Positions 11,243-19,944 of a stretch of DNA of 42,083 bases are shown here, one piece after another (within the stretch, counting starts at the first letter, position 1; each line of letters starts with the position of its first letter). The notes beneath the pieces were generated by a model. It did not search any database. It had not been told where the DNA came from and saw only the letters and a program-made list of their open reading frames with translations. Source of the DNA: Beijerinckiaceae bacterium. Lineage in GTDB: Bacteria > Pseudomonadota > Alphaproteobacteria > Rhizobiales > Beijerinckiaceae. The position numbers were made by a program, and so were the translations under genes. The stretch is from contig JALORF010000058.1 in assembly GCA_025459195.1 (NCBI GenBank), positions 1 through 42,083 of the forward strand. The letters run 5' to 3'.

Positions 11243-11294
11243 CACGTGCAGACATCACGTGCAGACTTCACTTGCAGGCACCACTTGCAGGCAC
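11243..11294. repeat. Four tandem 13-bp repeats in the phaA-phaR gap
   Basis: Four head-to-tail 13-bp units: CACGTGCAGACAT, CACGTGCAGACTT, CACTTGCAGGCAC, CACTTGCAGGCAC. All share CAC-TGCAG. They lie 76 nt before phaR and about 210 nt before phaA. PhaR proteins are known to bind TGC/GCA-rich sites near pha genes, so this is a candidate operator array for phaR autoregulation and perhaps phaA. The rest of this 335-bp gap holds no gene that I can see. Confidence 0.7.
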
Positions 11295-11369
11295 CGCACA
11301 ACGCGCTATCGTGGCTGCACCTATTTTATGCGCCGGTTCATTTGAAACGCCGACGGGACAAGGATTGCC

Positions 11370-12011
11370 ATGGCCGCTGACAAGGAGCCGACCGTCATCA
11401 AGAAGTACGCCAACCGGCGGCTTTATCACACGGGCACGAGCTCATATGTCACGCTGGAGGATCTCGCCCTTCTGGTCCGCAACGGCGAGGAGTTCCTCGT
11501 CTATGATGCCAAGAGCGGCGAGGACATCACCCGCTCGGTTCTGGCGCAGATCATCTTCGAGGAAGAGAGCAAGACCGGGCAGAACCTGCTGCCGATTGCC
11601 TTCCTGCGCCAGTTGATCCGCTTTTATGGCGACAGCATGCAGGTGCTGGTGCCGCGCTATCTGGAAATGTCGATCGACAACCTGACGCGCGAACAGCACA
11701 CCTATCGTGACCATCTTTCCAAGGCGTTCGGCGCGACCCCGTTCGGCTCGAAGGCTGTCGAGGCGATGGAGGCGCAGACAAGGGCCAACATCAAGATGTT
11801 CGGCGATGCGATGCGCATGTTCACACCCTTCGGCATTGCCGGCACGGCCGAAGCCACCTCCGCAACTGGCGACGACAGGGCCACTGCTTCGGCCGGTTCG
11901 CCTGCCAAACCGACTGCCCATGCCGCTACCGGCGAGGACGAACTCTCGACCCTGAAGCGCGAGATGGCAGCGATGCGCGACAAGCTCGACAGGCTGTCGT
12001 CGAAATCCTGA
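11370..12011 (+). CDS. phaR: Polyhydroxyalkanoate synthesis repressor
   Basis: DNA-binding regulator that senses PHB granules and represses phasin and pha genes. The 213 residues begin with the PHB/PHA accumulation regulator DNA-binding domain (about residues 8-70: VIKKYANRRLYHTGTSSYV, LEDLALLVRNGEEFLVYDAK, DITRSVLAQIIFEEE). A PHB-binding helical region follows (about 75-115: LPIAFLRQLIRFYGDSMQ and VPRYLEMSIDNLT). The tail is variable, rich in Ala and Thr, and ends in a short coiled segment (LKREMAAMRDKLDRL). It faces phaA, with the 13-bp repeats upstream as a likely operator. Confidence 0.95.
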   Translation: MAADKEPTVIKKYANRRLYHTGTSSYVTLEDLALLVRNGEEFLVYDAKSGEDITRSVLAQIIFEEESKTGQNLLPIAFLRQLIRFYGDSMQVLVPRYLEMSIDNLTREQHTYRDHLSKAFGATPFGSKAVEAMEAQTRANIKMFGDAMRMFTPFGIAGTAEATSATGDDRATASAGSPAKPTAHAATGEDELSTLKREMAAMRDKLDRLSSKS

Positions 12012-12035
12012 CAGTTCAAACGGCGGGAGCGGCGT

Positions 12036-13706
12036 TCAGGCCGCTCTGACAAGGCTGGTGGCACCCGGAGCCCAGATCTCGGCGGCGCCGGTGAGGTGAC
12101 CCTGGAGATAGGTCACGCCCCAGTCGGTCAGCATGCGCGCGGCAGCTTCCGTGTCCACCCATTCGGCCACGGTCTCGACCCCCAGATGCTGGGCGAGGTC
12201 CAGCAGCGTGCGCACGAAGAAGCGGTCATCGGTCGAACGGGCCAGGTTCTGCGTGAAGGCACCGTCGAGCTTGAGGATGTCGATCGGAAATTCGCGCAGG
12301 TGCCGCAGCGAGGTGTGGCCCGCACCGAAATCGTCGATGGCAACCTTGCAGCCGCAATCCTTGATGGCATGGATGACGCGCAGGCTCTCCTGGGCATGCG
12401 AGATCGTGGCGGTCTCTGTCACCTCCACGATCATCCGCTCGCTGAGGCCTGCATGCGTGCGCATCAGCAGGCGGAAGGCATCGAGCCAGACCGGGTCGGT
12501 CAGCGAGATCGGCGAGACATTGATGGACAGGATCGCTGATGGCTCCTGGACCAGGCCGGCTGCCGACAGTTCCAGCACCCGATGGTCGAACAGCCGCACC
12601 AGGCCTCGGCGCTCCAGCATGGGCAGCAGGTCACCGGGCGCGAAATAGCTGCCATCCGGGCGCTCGATCCGCACCAGCCCTTCGTGAAAGGCAAGGCTGC
12701 GATCGCCGGCCCGCACAATCGGCTGCCGCGCCATGCGGATGCGCCGCTCGTTCAGCGCGCCGAGCGCATCGAGATCCATGCTGGCCGTCTCGCTGATCAC
12801 CGCAGGGCTCGCGCTGCGCGCGACGACCACCGCTTCCAGTGAGCCGCGGCGTGCGTCGAGCAGCGCACCCTCGGCGGCTGTGAGCAGCGCCCCGCTATGG
12901 CGCGTCAGGTCTGGCGCGATGGCCGCACCGATGCGGATGCGGGCCAGCGCGACCCCGCGCGTCGTTTCGATGGCGGATTTCGAGACCGCCCGCACGAAGC
13001 GGCGCGCCGCCGTTTCGATCTGGCCGACAGGGCAACCCGTGAGGATGATGGCGAAGCGGTTGCTGGAATAGCGCATCAGCCGGTCGCGCGTCCGCATCAC
13101 ACCACGCAGGCGTTCCTGCACCGCGATCAGGATCTCGTCCGTGGCCTCGTGGCCAAAGTCATCGTTGATCCGCGTCAGGTCATCGATGGCAGCGGCCAGC
13201 ACCACCACCGAGCGGTCAGCCGCCATCTGGTCGGCCATCAGTTCGTCAAGCCGCTGCACCAGCGCAGAGCGGTCGCAGATCGTGTAGCTGGGTGCGCCAA
13301 GGTCCGTGTCGGTGACAGGCCGCTCCAAACGCAGCACGCCGCGCGCCCTGACCGGTGTCCCGTCGATCCCTGCGAACCAGCGGCCCGTATCCTCGGCCCA
13401 CATCTTGCGCTCGCCGAGCAGAACGGCATAGCGGGTGCGATAGGGCACGCCGTCCCCGAGATCGGCCCCCGAGGCATCCATGATGGCGTCATAGCGGCTC
13501 CGTCCCGCGCCCGGCTCGAGCAGTCGGGCAAAAGCCAGGCCCTTGTTCAGGGTGCCAGCCTGGGCGTCTCCGAGGATATCGCTGGCGTTCGGGCCCCAGC
13601 GCAGGTCATCGCTGGGCAGGTCCCAGGTGTAGACCACCTCGCCGATCGAGCTCAGCACATCCTTCGGATCGACCGGATCATGGCTCCGGCGTGGATCGTT
13701 GAACAT
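12036..13706 (-). CDS. PAS - degenerate GGDEF - EAL cyclic-di-GMP protein
   Basis: A 556-residue soluble signalling protein. An N-terminal PAS-like part (about 15-125) is followed by a GGDEF-fold domain (about 150-300) whose active motif is replaced by SSNRF, so it should not make c-di-GMP. An EAL domain covers about 315-545. The EAL residues needed for phosphodiesterase activity look present: EGLVR (Glu of the EAL position), NVSP (Asn), EVTET (Glu), DDFGAGH (Asp-Asp), LKLDG (Lys), ETVAEWV (Glu) and LQGH (Gln). It is thus more likely a c-di-GMP hydrolase with a regulatory GGDEF than a cyclase. No membrane segment is seen. It converges on phaR, and a GC-rich stem (12027-12046) overlaps its stop. 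Confidence 0.88.
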   Translation of the reverse strand: MFNDPRRSHDPVDPKDVLSSIGEVVYTWDLPSDDLRWGPNASDILGDAQAGTLNKGLAFARLLEPGAGRSRYDAIMDASGADLGDGVPYRTRYAVLLGERKMWAEDTGRWFAGIDGTPVRARGVLRLERPVTDTDLGAPSYTICDRSALVQRLDELMADQMAADRSVVVLAAAIDDLTRINDDFGHEATDEILIAVQERLRGVMRTRDRLMRYSSNRFAIILTGCPVGQIETAARRFVRAVSKSAIETTRGVALARIRIGAAIAPDLTRHSGALLTAAEGALLDARRGSLEAVVVARSASPAVISETASMDLDALGALNERRIRMARQPIVRAGDRSLAFHEGLVRIERPDGSYFAPGDLLPMLERRGLVRLFDHRVLELSAAGLVQEPSAILSINVSPISLTDPVWLDAFRLLMRTHAGLSERMIVEVTETATISHAQESLRVIHAIKDCGCKVAIDDFGAGHTSLRHLREFPIDILKLDGAFTQNLARSTDDRFFVRTLLDLAQHLGVETVAEWVDTEAAARMLTDWGVTYLQGHLTGAAEIWAPGATSLVRAA

Positions 13707-13866
13707 CTGAGGCTCCCGACTGGGTTGTCCCGCGCACCCGTAGCGCGAACCAAGACCCTGATTCTGTCTCGGAACGATGCCGCTTGCCTGCTTAAAGGCC
13801 GGTTAAGTCCAGCCCGGATCTTGCCATGTGGCTGGCAAGACGTTCCCGCATCCAGGAAATTGCACC

Positions 13867-14214
13867 ATGTCCGGACAGTTTGATGCCACAAACGAACACA
13901 ATGGCACCGGTCGTGCGCTTGTGCTGGTCCGCGATGGGAACGCGGATGCGACCGCCGGACAAGACCGGACGGCGTGCGGTCCGGCCCCTGCCATGCCGCC
14001 AACCGAGATCGGCTTCCTCGCCCAGCTCCTGGCCTGCCGGCACGGGGTCAGCGCCTATCGCCGCCATCGCCGTGAGGAACCTGCGGTGGCAATCAGGCGC
14101 TATCGGGCCGGTGCTGTCGCAGGAGAGGCCGCCAGCGCCTGGCCTGAGCGCCGCACGGCAGCGGAGTCCGCAATCCGGCCAGACACGAAAAAGGCCGGCG
14201 TGAGCCAGCCTTGA
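13867..14214 (+). CDS. Small hypothetical protein
   Basis: A 115-residue protein of unknown function. ATG at 13867 has AGGA nine nt upstream, and an in-frame ATG at 13828 lacks a comparable site. The first half is polar and low in order (MSGQFDATNEHNGTGR...). The second half, PPTEIGFLAQLLACRHGVSAYRRHRREEPAVAIRRYRAG, is basic with an FLAQLLA helix, seen here only in outline; I have the impression that similar short proteins occur near rpmF/phaR in Hyphomicrobiales, but I cannot search. Its stop lies inside the hairpin that terminates rpmF from the other strand. Confidence 0.5.
   Translation: MSGQFDATNEHNGTGRALVLVRDGNADATAGQDRTACGPAPAMPPTEIGFLAQLLACRHGVSAYRRHRREEPAVAIRRYRAGAVAGEAASAWPERRTAAESAIRPDTKKAGVSQP
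14188..14212 (-). terminator. Rho-independent terminator downstream of rpmF
   Basis: A 9-bp stem with one C-A mismatch (14191-14199 with 14204-14212, loop GTGA). Read on the minus strand it is followed by TTTTT. It is about 100 nt after the rpmF stop and overlaps the last codons of the convergent small gene. Confidence 0.7.
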
Positions 14215-14308
14215 CATCGCTTCTATGACAAGCGGGATACCCCGGCCCTGACCGTCGTGATCAGGGCACCGGATTCCCGGTGCGGGCCAGCATGGCCTAC
14301 AGCCGGTA

Positions 14309-14420
14309 TCAGCCCTTGGGCTTCAGGATCTGGCGACCACGATACATGCCGGTCTTGAGATCGACATGGTGGGGGCGGCGCAGTTCGCCCGAATCCTGTC
14401 TTTTTCTTGGGAACGGCCAT
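14309..14420 (-). pseudogene. rpmF: 50S ribosomal protein L32, internal out-of-frame deletion
   Basis: The ends of bL32 are intact but the middle is gone. The first seven codons read MAVPKKK, as in all bL32. Four nt later, in another frame, the normal C-terminal part resumes ([16 protein letters not shown], then [12 protein letters not shown] and a TGA at 14309-14311). Compared with the usual 59-residue protein, about 68 nt (the SPSRRGMRRSADALK region) are missing, which shifts the frame. Read straight through, the product would be non-ribosomal after residue 8. It lies downstream of mtgA, the usual Hyphomicrobiales place for rpmF. Either a real broken copy or an assembly error. Confidence 0.85.
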
Positions 14421-14560
14421 AACGAAACTCCGGGAGCATCTCCGAGGCGTGGCCAGTTCAGGCCTGCAAGTCAGAGACGGTTGTTCAACAGAAGCGCGCA
14501 CATACACGCTTGCTGGCGTGCTGGCTAGAGCTTTTCAGCAATCACACCACAGGGGCAGCG

Positions 14561-15262
14561 TCACGAGCGGCCAAGCACGCAGGAAGCCTTGTCGCCCAGC
14601 CCCGCCATGCGCTGCTGGATGCGGAAGCTGTTCGTCCTTGCCCGCTGCGACGGCATCGCCGGATTGCGCAGGCGCGGATTGGGCAGGCTGGCCGCGAGCG
14701 AGGCCGCCTCCCGACGCGCCAGGCTGGCCGCGCTGCGGTTGAAATAGCGCTGCGACGCGGCCTCGACACCGAACAGGCCTTCGCCGAACTCGGCCACGTT
14801 GAGGTAGAGCTCGATCATCCGGCGCTTGGACCAGACCAGATCGGCCAGCAGCGCCAGCGGCAACTCGATGCCTTTGCGGACATAGGAACGCCCATGCCAG
14901 AGGTAGAGGTTCTTGACGGTCTGCATCGCGATGGTCGAGCCACCGCGCTGTGGTCCGTCCTCATCGCCCAGCACCTCGCGCAGCGCGCCCCAATCGATGC
15001 CCCAATGGCGGCAGAAGCGCTGGTCTTCCGAGGCGATGACGGCCCGCACCAGTTCGGGCGACATGCGCTCCAGCGGCACCCAGACACGCGTCACCGATTG
15101 CCCGCTCGCCAGACGCCAGAGCATCAGCGTCGAGGGCATCGGCAGGATGGTTGCCACCAGCAGCAGGGTCGCGACCAGCCCTGCGCCACCCGCCACCAGC
15201 CACAGAGCGCGCCGCCGCCAGTGCCCCCGCAGCCGGCGCGATGATCCGGCTCTTGGCGACAT
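14561..15262 (-). CDS. mtgA: Monofunctional peptidoglycan glycosyltransferase
   Basis: Family 51 glycosyltransferase that polymerises lipid II glycan strands on the outer face of the inner membrane. The 233 residues have one N-terminal membrane segment (about 19-41). The catalytic motif is IASEDQRFCRHWGIDW with Glu79, followed by RGGSTIAMQTVKNLYLW and RKGIELPLALLADL...SKRRMIELYLNVAEFG. No transpeptidase domain follows, hence monofunctional. The start MSPRAGSSRRLRGHWRRR is chosen because the long upstream extension overlaps the divergent ispA gene and lacks similarity. rpmF follows on the same strand. Confidence 0.95.
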   Translation of the reverse strand: MSPRAGSSRRLRGHWRRRALWLVAGGAGLVATLLLVATILPMPSTLMLWRLASGQSVTRVWVPLERMSPELVRAVIASEDQRFCRHWGIDWGALREVLGDEDGPQRGGSTIAMQTVKNLYLWHGRSYVRKGIELPLALLADLVWSKRRMIELYLNVAEFGEGLFGVEAASQRYFNRSAASLARREAASLAASLPNPRLRNPAMPSQRARTNSFRIQQRMAGLGDKASCVLGRS

Positions 15263-15402
15263 CTCGTCTCCCTGGGCATCGGCTCTTGTGCTCAACGCGC
15301 TGTCCTGGCTGCTGCGGTTCGGGTTGAGACAGGCCGGCAGGCGCGATACACCGGATGGCACATGCCTTCCCGCAGACCGCCCCATGCCAACCGGACACTC
15401 CC

Positions 15403-16347
15403 ATGAGTGATAGCACAACCAGCCCCGATGCCAGCTTCGCCGCGCGGCTGGCCGAGACCGCCGGCCGCATCGAAACAGCCCTCGCCGCATTGCTCGATGA
15501 CCGCCAGCGCGATCACGAGATCGCCCGGCCCGGAAGGCTGCTGGCTGCCATGCGCCATGGTGCGCTTGGCGGCGGCAAGCGGCTGAGGCCCTTTCTGCTG
15601 ATCGAGACCGCACGGCTGTTCGGCGTGGCACAGGAGGCGGCCCTGCCCGCTGCGATGGCCATCGAACTGATCCATTGCTACTCGCTGGTCCATGACGACC
15701 TGCCATCGATGGACAATGACGATCTCAGGCGCGGCCAGCCGACCGTCCACAAGGCCTTCGACGAAGCCACAGCGATTCTCGCCGGCGACGGCCTGCTGAC
15801 GCTGGCTTTCGAGGTGTTGGCCGACAGCGAGGCGGAGGCGTCCATCCGGGCAGACCTCGTGCTTTGCCTTGCGCGGGCGTCCGGTCTGGCGGGCATGGTC
15901 GGCGGGCAGATGCTCGATCTCGATGCGGAGGGTCGCCACGCGGCCGGGACCCACCGCCACCCGCCCTCTGCGGGTGACGTGCGCCGCCTTCAGGCGATGA
16001 AGACCGGCGCATTGCTGACAGCGGCCGTCGAGATGGGCGCCATCCTCGGCGGGGCCTCGTTTGGCCAGCGCATGTCGCTATCCACCTTCGGGCAGGCTCT
16101 CGGTGCATGCTTCCAGGTGGCGGATGATGTGCTCGATGTCGAAGCCAGCCCGGATGTCATGGGCAAGGCCACGGCCAAGGATGCCGATGCCAACAAGGCG
16201 ACGCTTGTCGCAGCCCTCGGGCTTGAGGCCGCGCGCGCCGAACGCGACCGGCTGGCCATGGATGCCGTCGGAGCCCTGCGCCGTTTCGGGCCGGAGGCCG
16301 ACACGCTGCGCGCTGCGGCCCGCTTTGCAGCCACGCGGACAAACTGA
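15403..16347 (+). CDS. ispA: Farnesyl diphosphate synthase (geranyltranstransferase)
   Basis: Short-chain trans-prenyl transferase that adds isopentenyl diphosphate to dimethylallyl/geranyl diphosphate to give C15 farnesyl diphosphate for quinone, carotenoid, hopanoid and undecaprenyl routes. The 314 residues contain the first Asp-rich motif DDLPSMD (Asp98, Asp99, Asp104) and the second DDVLD (Asp241, Asp242, Asp245), plus GGGKRLRPFL. The four-residue insert in the first motif fits bacterial FPP synthase. ATG at 15403 gives the standard length. It is divergent from mtgA and not beside dxs. ispG, an earlier step of the same pathway, lies 2 kb away on the other strand. Confidence 0.93.
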   Translation: MSDSTTSPDASFAARLAETAGRIETALAALLDDRQRDHEIARPGRLLAAMRHGALGGGKRLRPFLLIETARLFGVAQEAALPAAMAIELIHCYSLVHDDLPSMDNDDLRRGQPTVHKAFDEATAILAGDGLLTLAFEVLADSEAEASIRADLVLCLARASGLAGMVGGQMLDLDAEGRHAAGTHRHPPSAGDVRRLQAMKTGALLTAAVEMGAILGGASFGQRMSLSTFGQALGACFQVADDVLDVEASPDVMGKATAKDADANKATLVAALGLEAARAERDRLAMDAVGALRRFGPEADTLRAAARFAATRTN

Positions 16348-16382
16348 TCGGCCCTGAACCCGGGCCGCGAAAACCCTGGCCC

Positions 16383-18398
16383 CTAAACCGTGACCTGCGT
16401 GCCGACCTCGACCACGCGCCCGGTCGGGATCTGGAAGTAGCTCGTGGCATCGGTGGCGCTGCGCGCCATCGAGATGAACAGCTTGTCCTGCCAAAGCGGC
16501 ATGCCCGAATTCACCGATGGCTTGATCGAGCGGCGCGACAGGAAGAACGACGTCGACATGATGTCGAACTTGAAGCCCTGCTTGCGCAAGATGCCGAGCC
16601 CCTTGGGGATGTTCGGGCTTTCCATGTAGCCGTAGCGCAGTTCCATCTTCCAGAAACCGTCCGAGATCGGCTCGATCTTGACCCTCTCATCCTCGGCAAT
16701 GCGCGGCACATCCAGCGAGCGCACGGTGAGGATGGCATTCTTCTCGTGCAGCACCTTGTTGTGCTTGAGATTGTGCAGCATTGCGGCAGGCGCGACCACC
16801 GGATCGCCGGTCAGGAACACGGCGGTTCCCTTCACCCGGTGGGGCGGGCTCTTGGCCAGCATGTCGAGCAGTTCCACGAGCGGCACATCCGCCTTGCGGG
16901 TTTTCTCGAACAGGATGCCCGACCCCCTGATCCAGGTCGCCATCAGGATGACCAGCACGGCGGCCAGCAACACCGGCACGAAGCCGCCATGGAACAGCTT
17001 GAGCATGTTGGCCGAGAAGAAGGCCACATCGATCGCGAGGAATGGCAGGATGACGCAGCAGGTCGCGGCCAGGCTCCAGCGCCAGCCCTTCCAGATCACG
17101 ATGAAAGCCAGGATGGCGTCCACCGTCATCGCGCCGAACACCGAAATCCCGTAGGCATTCGCCAGCCCCGAGGATGATCGGAATGACCAGACCAGACCAA
17201 GCACCACCACCAGCAGGATCCAGTTGACGCGCGGCATGTAGATCTGGCCCGACGTGTGCTCGGAGGTGTGACGCACCTCCATGCGCGGCAGGATGCCGAG
17301 CTGGATCGCCTGCCGCGTCAGCGAGAAAGCACCGGTGATCACCGCCTGACTGGCAATGATGGTGGCAACCGTCGCCAGGATGACCAGCGGCAGGATCAGG
17401 AAATCCGGTGCCAGCTTGTAGAACGGATTGTCGATGGTGCTGGGGTCATGCAGGATCAGCGCGCCCTGCCCGAGATAGTTCAGCCAGAGGGCCGGAAACA
17501 CCATGAAGAACCAGGCACTCTGGATCGGGCCACGGCCGAAATGGCCCATATCGGCATAGAGCGCTTCAGCGCCGGTCACCGCAAGACAGACCGTGCCAAG
17601 CACCACCAGCGACACGCCTGGATGGTTGATGAAGAACTTGACGCCATACCAGGGGTTCACCGAGGCGAAGACACCGACATCATCCTGGATGTGATAGATG
17701 CCGAGGCCGGCCAGCGTCAGGAACCAGATCATCATGATCGGCCCGAACCACTGCGCCACCTTCTCGGTGCCCCGGCTCTGCACGGCAAACAGACCGATCA
17801 GGATCGCTGATGCGATATAGACCACGTAAGGCTCGAACGCCGGCGTGACGAGCTTCAGGCCTTCGACCGCCGACAGAACCGAGATGGCCGGCGTGATCAC
17901 CGCATCGCCATAGAACAGCGCTGCCCCCAGCATGCCGAGCGCCAGCACCCAGCCCGTGCCCTTGGCCTTGCCGACCGCGCGCTGCGCCAGCGCCACCAGC
18001 GTCAGCGTGCCGCCCTCGCCATTGTTGTCGGCCCTGAGCAGGATGAGGACATACTTGATGGTGACCACGAACACGAGCGACCACAGGATCAGCGACAGCA
18101 CGCCGATGACGATGTCGCGCGGCACTTCCCGGATCACCGCGGCGCCATGCCCGCCATGGCTCCCGATATTGCCACTGACCGCGGCATTGATCGTCTCGCG
18201 CAGCGCATAAAGCGGACTGGTGCCGATGTCGCCATAGACCACGCCGAGCGCGCCCAGCGCCAGGGCCGCAAAGCCGGTCTTGCCGTGCCCATGGCCATGG
18301 CCAGGCGGAGGCAAGCCTTCGCCGTCATTCGGGGCGGGGTCGCCAAGGCCGAACCTGTGATCATCCTTCGAGAAGGACGTCTTGTCGGTAGCCATCAA
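16383..18398 (-). CDS. kup: Low-affinity potassium transporter of the KUP family
   Basis: A 671-residue inner membrane K+/H+ symporter. A His/Gly-rich N-terminal tail ([12 protein letters not shown]) precedes about twelve membrane segments (residues about 45-470) and a cytoplasmic C-terminal domain of about 170 residues. Signature blocks: [41 protein letters not shown] and [22 protein letters not shown] at 18398 or 18395 are equivalent. It converges on ispA with a 35-nt gap. The C-terminus ends [10 protein letters not shown], as in full-length Kup. Confidence 0.95.
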   Translation of the reverse strand: MMATDKTSFSKDDHRFGLGDPAPNDGEGLPPPGHGHGHGKTGFAALALGALGVVYGDIGTSPLYALRETINAAVSGNIGSHGGHGAAVIREVPRDIVIGVLSLILWSLVFVVTIKYVLILLRADNNGEGGTLTLVALAQRAVGKAKGTGWVLALGMLGAALFYGDAVITPAISVLSAVEGLKLVTPAFEPYVVYIASAILIGLFAVQSRGTEKVAQWFGPIMMIWFLTLAGLGIYHIQDDVGVFASVNPWYGVKFFINHPGVSLVVLGTVCLAVTGAEALYADMGHFGRGPIQSAWFFMVFPALWLNYLGQGALILHDPSTIDNPFYKLAPDFLILPLVILATVATIIASQAVITGAFSLTRQAIQLGILPRMEVRHTSEHTSGQIYMPRVNWILLVVVLGLVWSFRSSSGLANAYGISVFGAMTVDAILAFIVIWKGWRWSLAATCCVILPFLAIDVAFFSANMLKLFHGGFVPVLLAAVLVILMATWIRGSGILFEKTRKADVPLVELLDMLAKSPPHRVKGTAVFLTGDPVVAPAAMLHNLKHNKVLHEKNAILTVRSLDVPRIAEDERVKIEPISDGFWKMELRYGYMESPNIPKGLGILRKQGFKFDIMSTSFFLSRRSIKPSVNSGMPLWQDKLFISMARSATDATSYFQIPTGRVVEVGTQVTV

Positions 18399-18496
18399 GG
18401 ATCTCCGCTCATGCGGCGCTGCAACAAAAGGCTGGCGGCTCTACCACATTCATGAGGGCGATCAAGGGCAAGGACAAGGGCAGGCCATGCCAGGCG

Positions 18497-19780
18497 CTAG
18501 CGGGCGGCACGGCCGGACGCGCCATAGCGGGTTTCCACATAGCGGTTGACCATGTCTTTGAACTCCCCGGCAATCCCGGCGCCACGCAAGGTGGCGACCT
18601 TCTTGCCGTCGACAAACACCGGCGCGGTGGGCGCCTCACCCGTGCCGGGCAGAGAGATGCCGATATCGGCATGCTTGGATTCGCCCGGCCCGTTCACGAT
18701 GCAACCCATCACGGCCACATTGAGGGTCTCTACGCCCGGATAGCGGGTCTTCCATTCCGGCATCGAGGTGCTGATCCAGGTCTGGATGTCGCGGGCCAGT
18801 TCCTGAAACACGGTCGAGGTCGTGCGCCCGCAGCCCGGACAGGCCGCCACCAGCGGCACGAAGGCCCTGAAACCCATGGTCTGGAGCAATTCCTGCGCAG
18901 TCTTGACTTCGATCGTGCGGTCGCCGCCCGGCTCCGGTGTCAGCGAAAAGCGGATCGTGTCACCAATCCCCTCCTGCAGCAGCACGCCGAGCGCAGCGGA
19001 CGATGCGACAATGCCTTTCGAGCCCATGCCGGCCTCGGTCAGCCCCAGATGAATGGCATAGTCGGAGCGGCGCGCCAGTTCGCGGTAAACCGAGATCAGG
19101 TCCTGCACCCCCGACACCTTGGCGGACAGGATGATCCGGTTGCGCGGCAGGCCGATCTCCTCGGCCCTGGCTGCCGACAGCAGAGCCGACTGCACCATGG
19201 CCTCGCGCGTCACGGCCCGTGCTTCAAGCGGGGCTGCCGAGGCCGCGTTGAGGTCCATCAGATGGGTCAGCAATTCCTGGTCGAGCGAGCCCCAGTTGGC
19301 CCCGATCCTGACCGACTTGCCGTGGCGGATCGCCATCTCGACGATCTGTGTGAACTGCCGGTCCTTCTTGTCCTTGAAGCCCACATTGCCCGGATTGATG
19401 CGGTATTTGGCCAGCGCCTCGGCACAGGCCGGATGGTTCGCCAGCAGCGTGTGGCCGATATAGTGGAAGTCGCCGACCAGCGGCACCGTGACGCCGATCC
19501 GGTCGAGCCGCTCGCGCACATGGGGCACGGCAGCCGCAGCCTCGTCGCGGTCGACCGTGATGCGCACCAGTTCGGAGCCTGCCCGCGCCAGCGCCGCGAC
19601 CTGGGCCACCGTGGCAGCGATGTCGGCCGTATCGGTGTTGGTCATCGACTGCACGACGATGGGAGCGCCACCGCCGACCATGACGCCGCCGACGTCAACG
19701 CCGACGGTGCGATGCCGGATCGCCGGGCCGGCTTCGGCTACACCTGCAGCAAGCGCTAGATCACCCATCTGCCAGATCAC
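18497..19780 (-). CDS. ispG: 4-hydroxy-3-methylbut-2-enyl diphosphate synthase
   Basis: Iron-sulfur enzyme of the MEP isoprenoid pathway that converts MEcPP to HMBPP. The 427 residues have a TIM-barrel N-terminal part ([34 protein letters not shown]) and the [4Fe-4S] site Cys314 and Cys317 (ACPGCGRT) with Cys360 ([10 protein letters not shown]) and Glu367. Start at MIWQMGDL (19780) or at the second Met (19768). It stands alone, upstream of kup on the same strand with a 98-nt gap, and is divergent from ureE. Confidence 0.96.
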   Translation of the reverse strand: MIWQMGDLALAAGVAEAGPAIRHRTVGVDVGGVMVGGGAPIVVQSMTNTDTADIAATVAQVAALARAGSELVRITVDRDEAAAAVPHVRERLDRIGVTVPLVGDFHYIGHTLLANHPACAEALAKYRINPGNVGFKDKKDRQFTQIVEMAIRHGKSVRIGANWGSLDQELLTHLMDLNAASAAPLEARAVTREAMVQSALLSAARAEEIGLPRNRIILSAKVSGVQDLISVYRELARRSDYAIHLGLTEAGMGSKGIVASSAALGVLLQEGIGDTIRFSLTPEPGGDRTIEVKTAQELLQTMGFRAFVPLVAACPGCGRTTSTVFQELARDIQTWISTSMPEWKTRYPGVETLNVAVMGCIVNGPGESKHADIGISLPGTGEAPTAPVFVDGKKVATLRGAGIAGEFKDMVNRYVETRYGASGRAAR

Positions 19781-19944
19781 TTCCTCTTCCGCGCACAGAC
19801 GTTGCCCAGCCCGATGCCGGCGTCAAGCCGCAATGATCCGGACAGGGGCGCTTCGCCGCAGCGCCTTTGGCCCCTTTGCGCAGGGGCGCAGGATTGTTAC
19901 ATTGTCCGCAACAGGGCCGCCACGGCCCTCCCGAGGATTGTTCC

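Noticed and set aside
12027-12046. GAGCGGC/GCCGCTC hairpin between phaR and the EAL gene as a terminator
   Set aside because: No T-run on either side and it overlaps the EAL stop codon, so terminator function is not supported.
14245-14267. GCCCTGA/TCAGGGC hairpin after rpmF as terminator
   Set aside because: It has a 9-nt loop and no T-run on either strand. The hairpin at 14191-14212 with TTTTT is the better terminator. This one may still fold in the 3' UTR.
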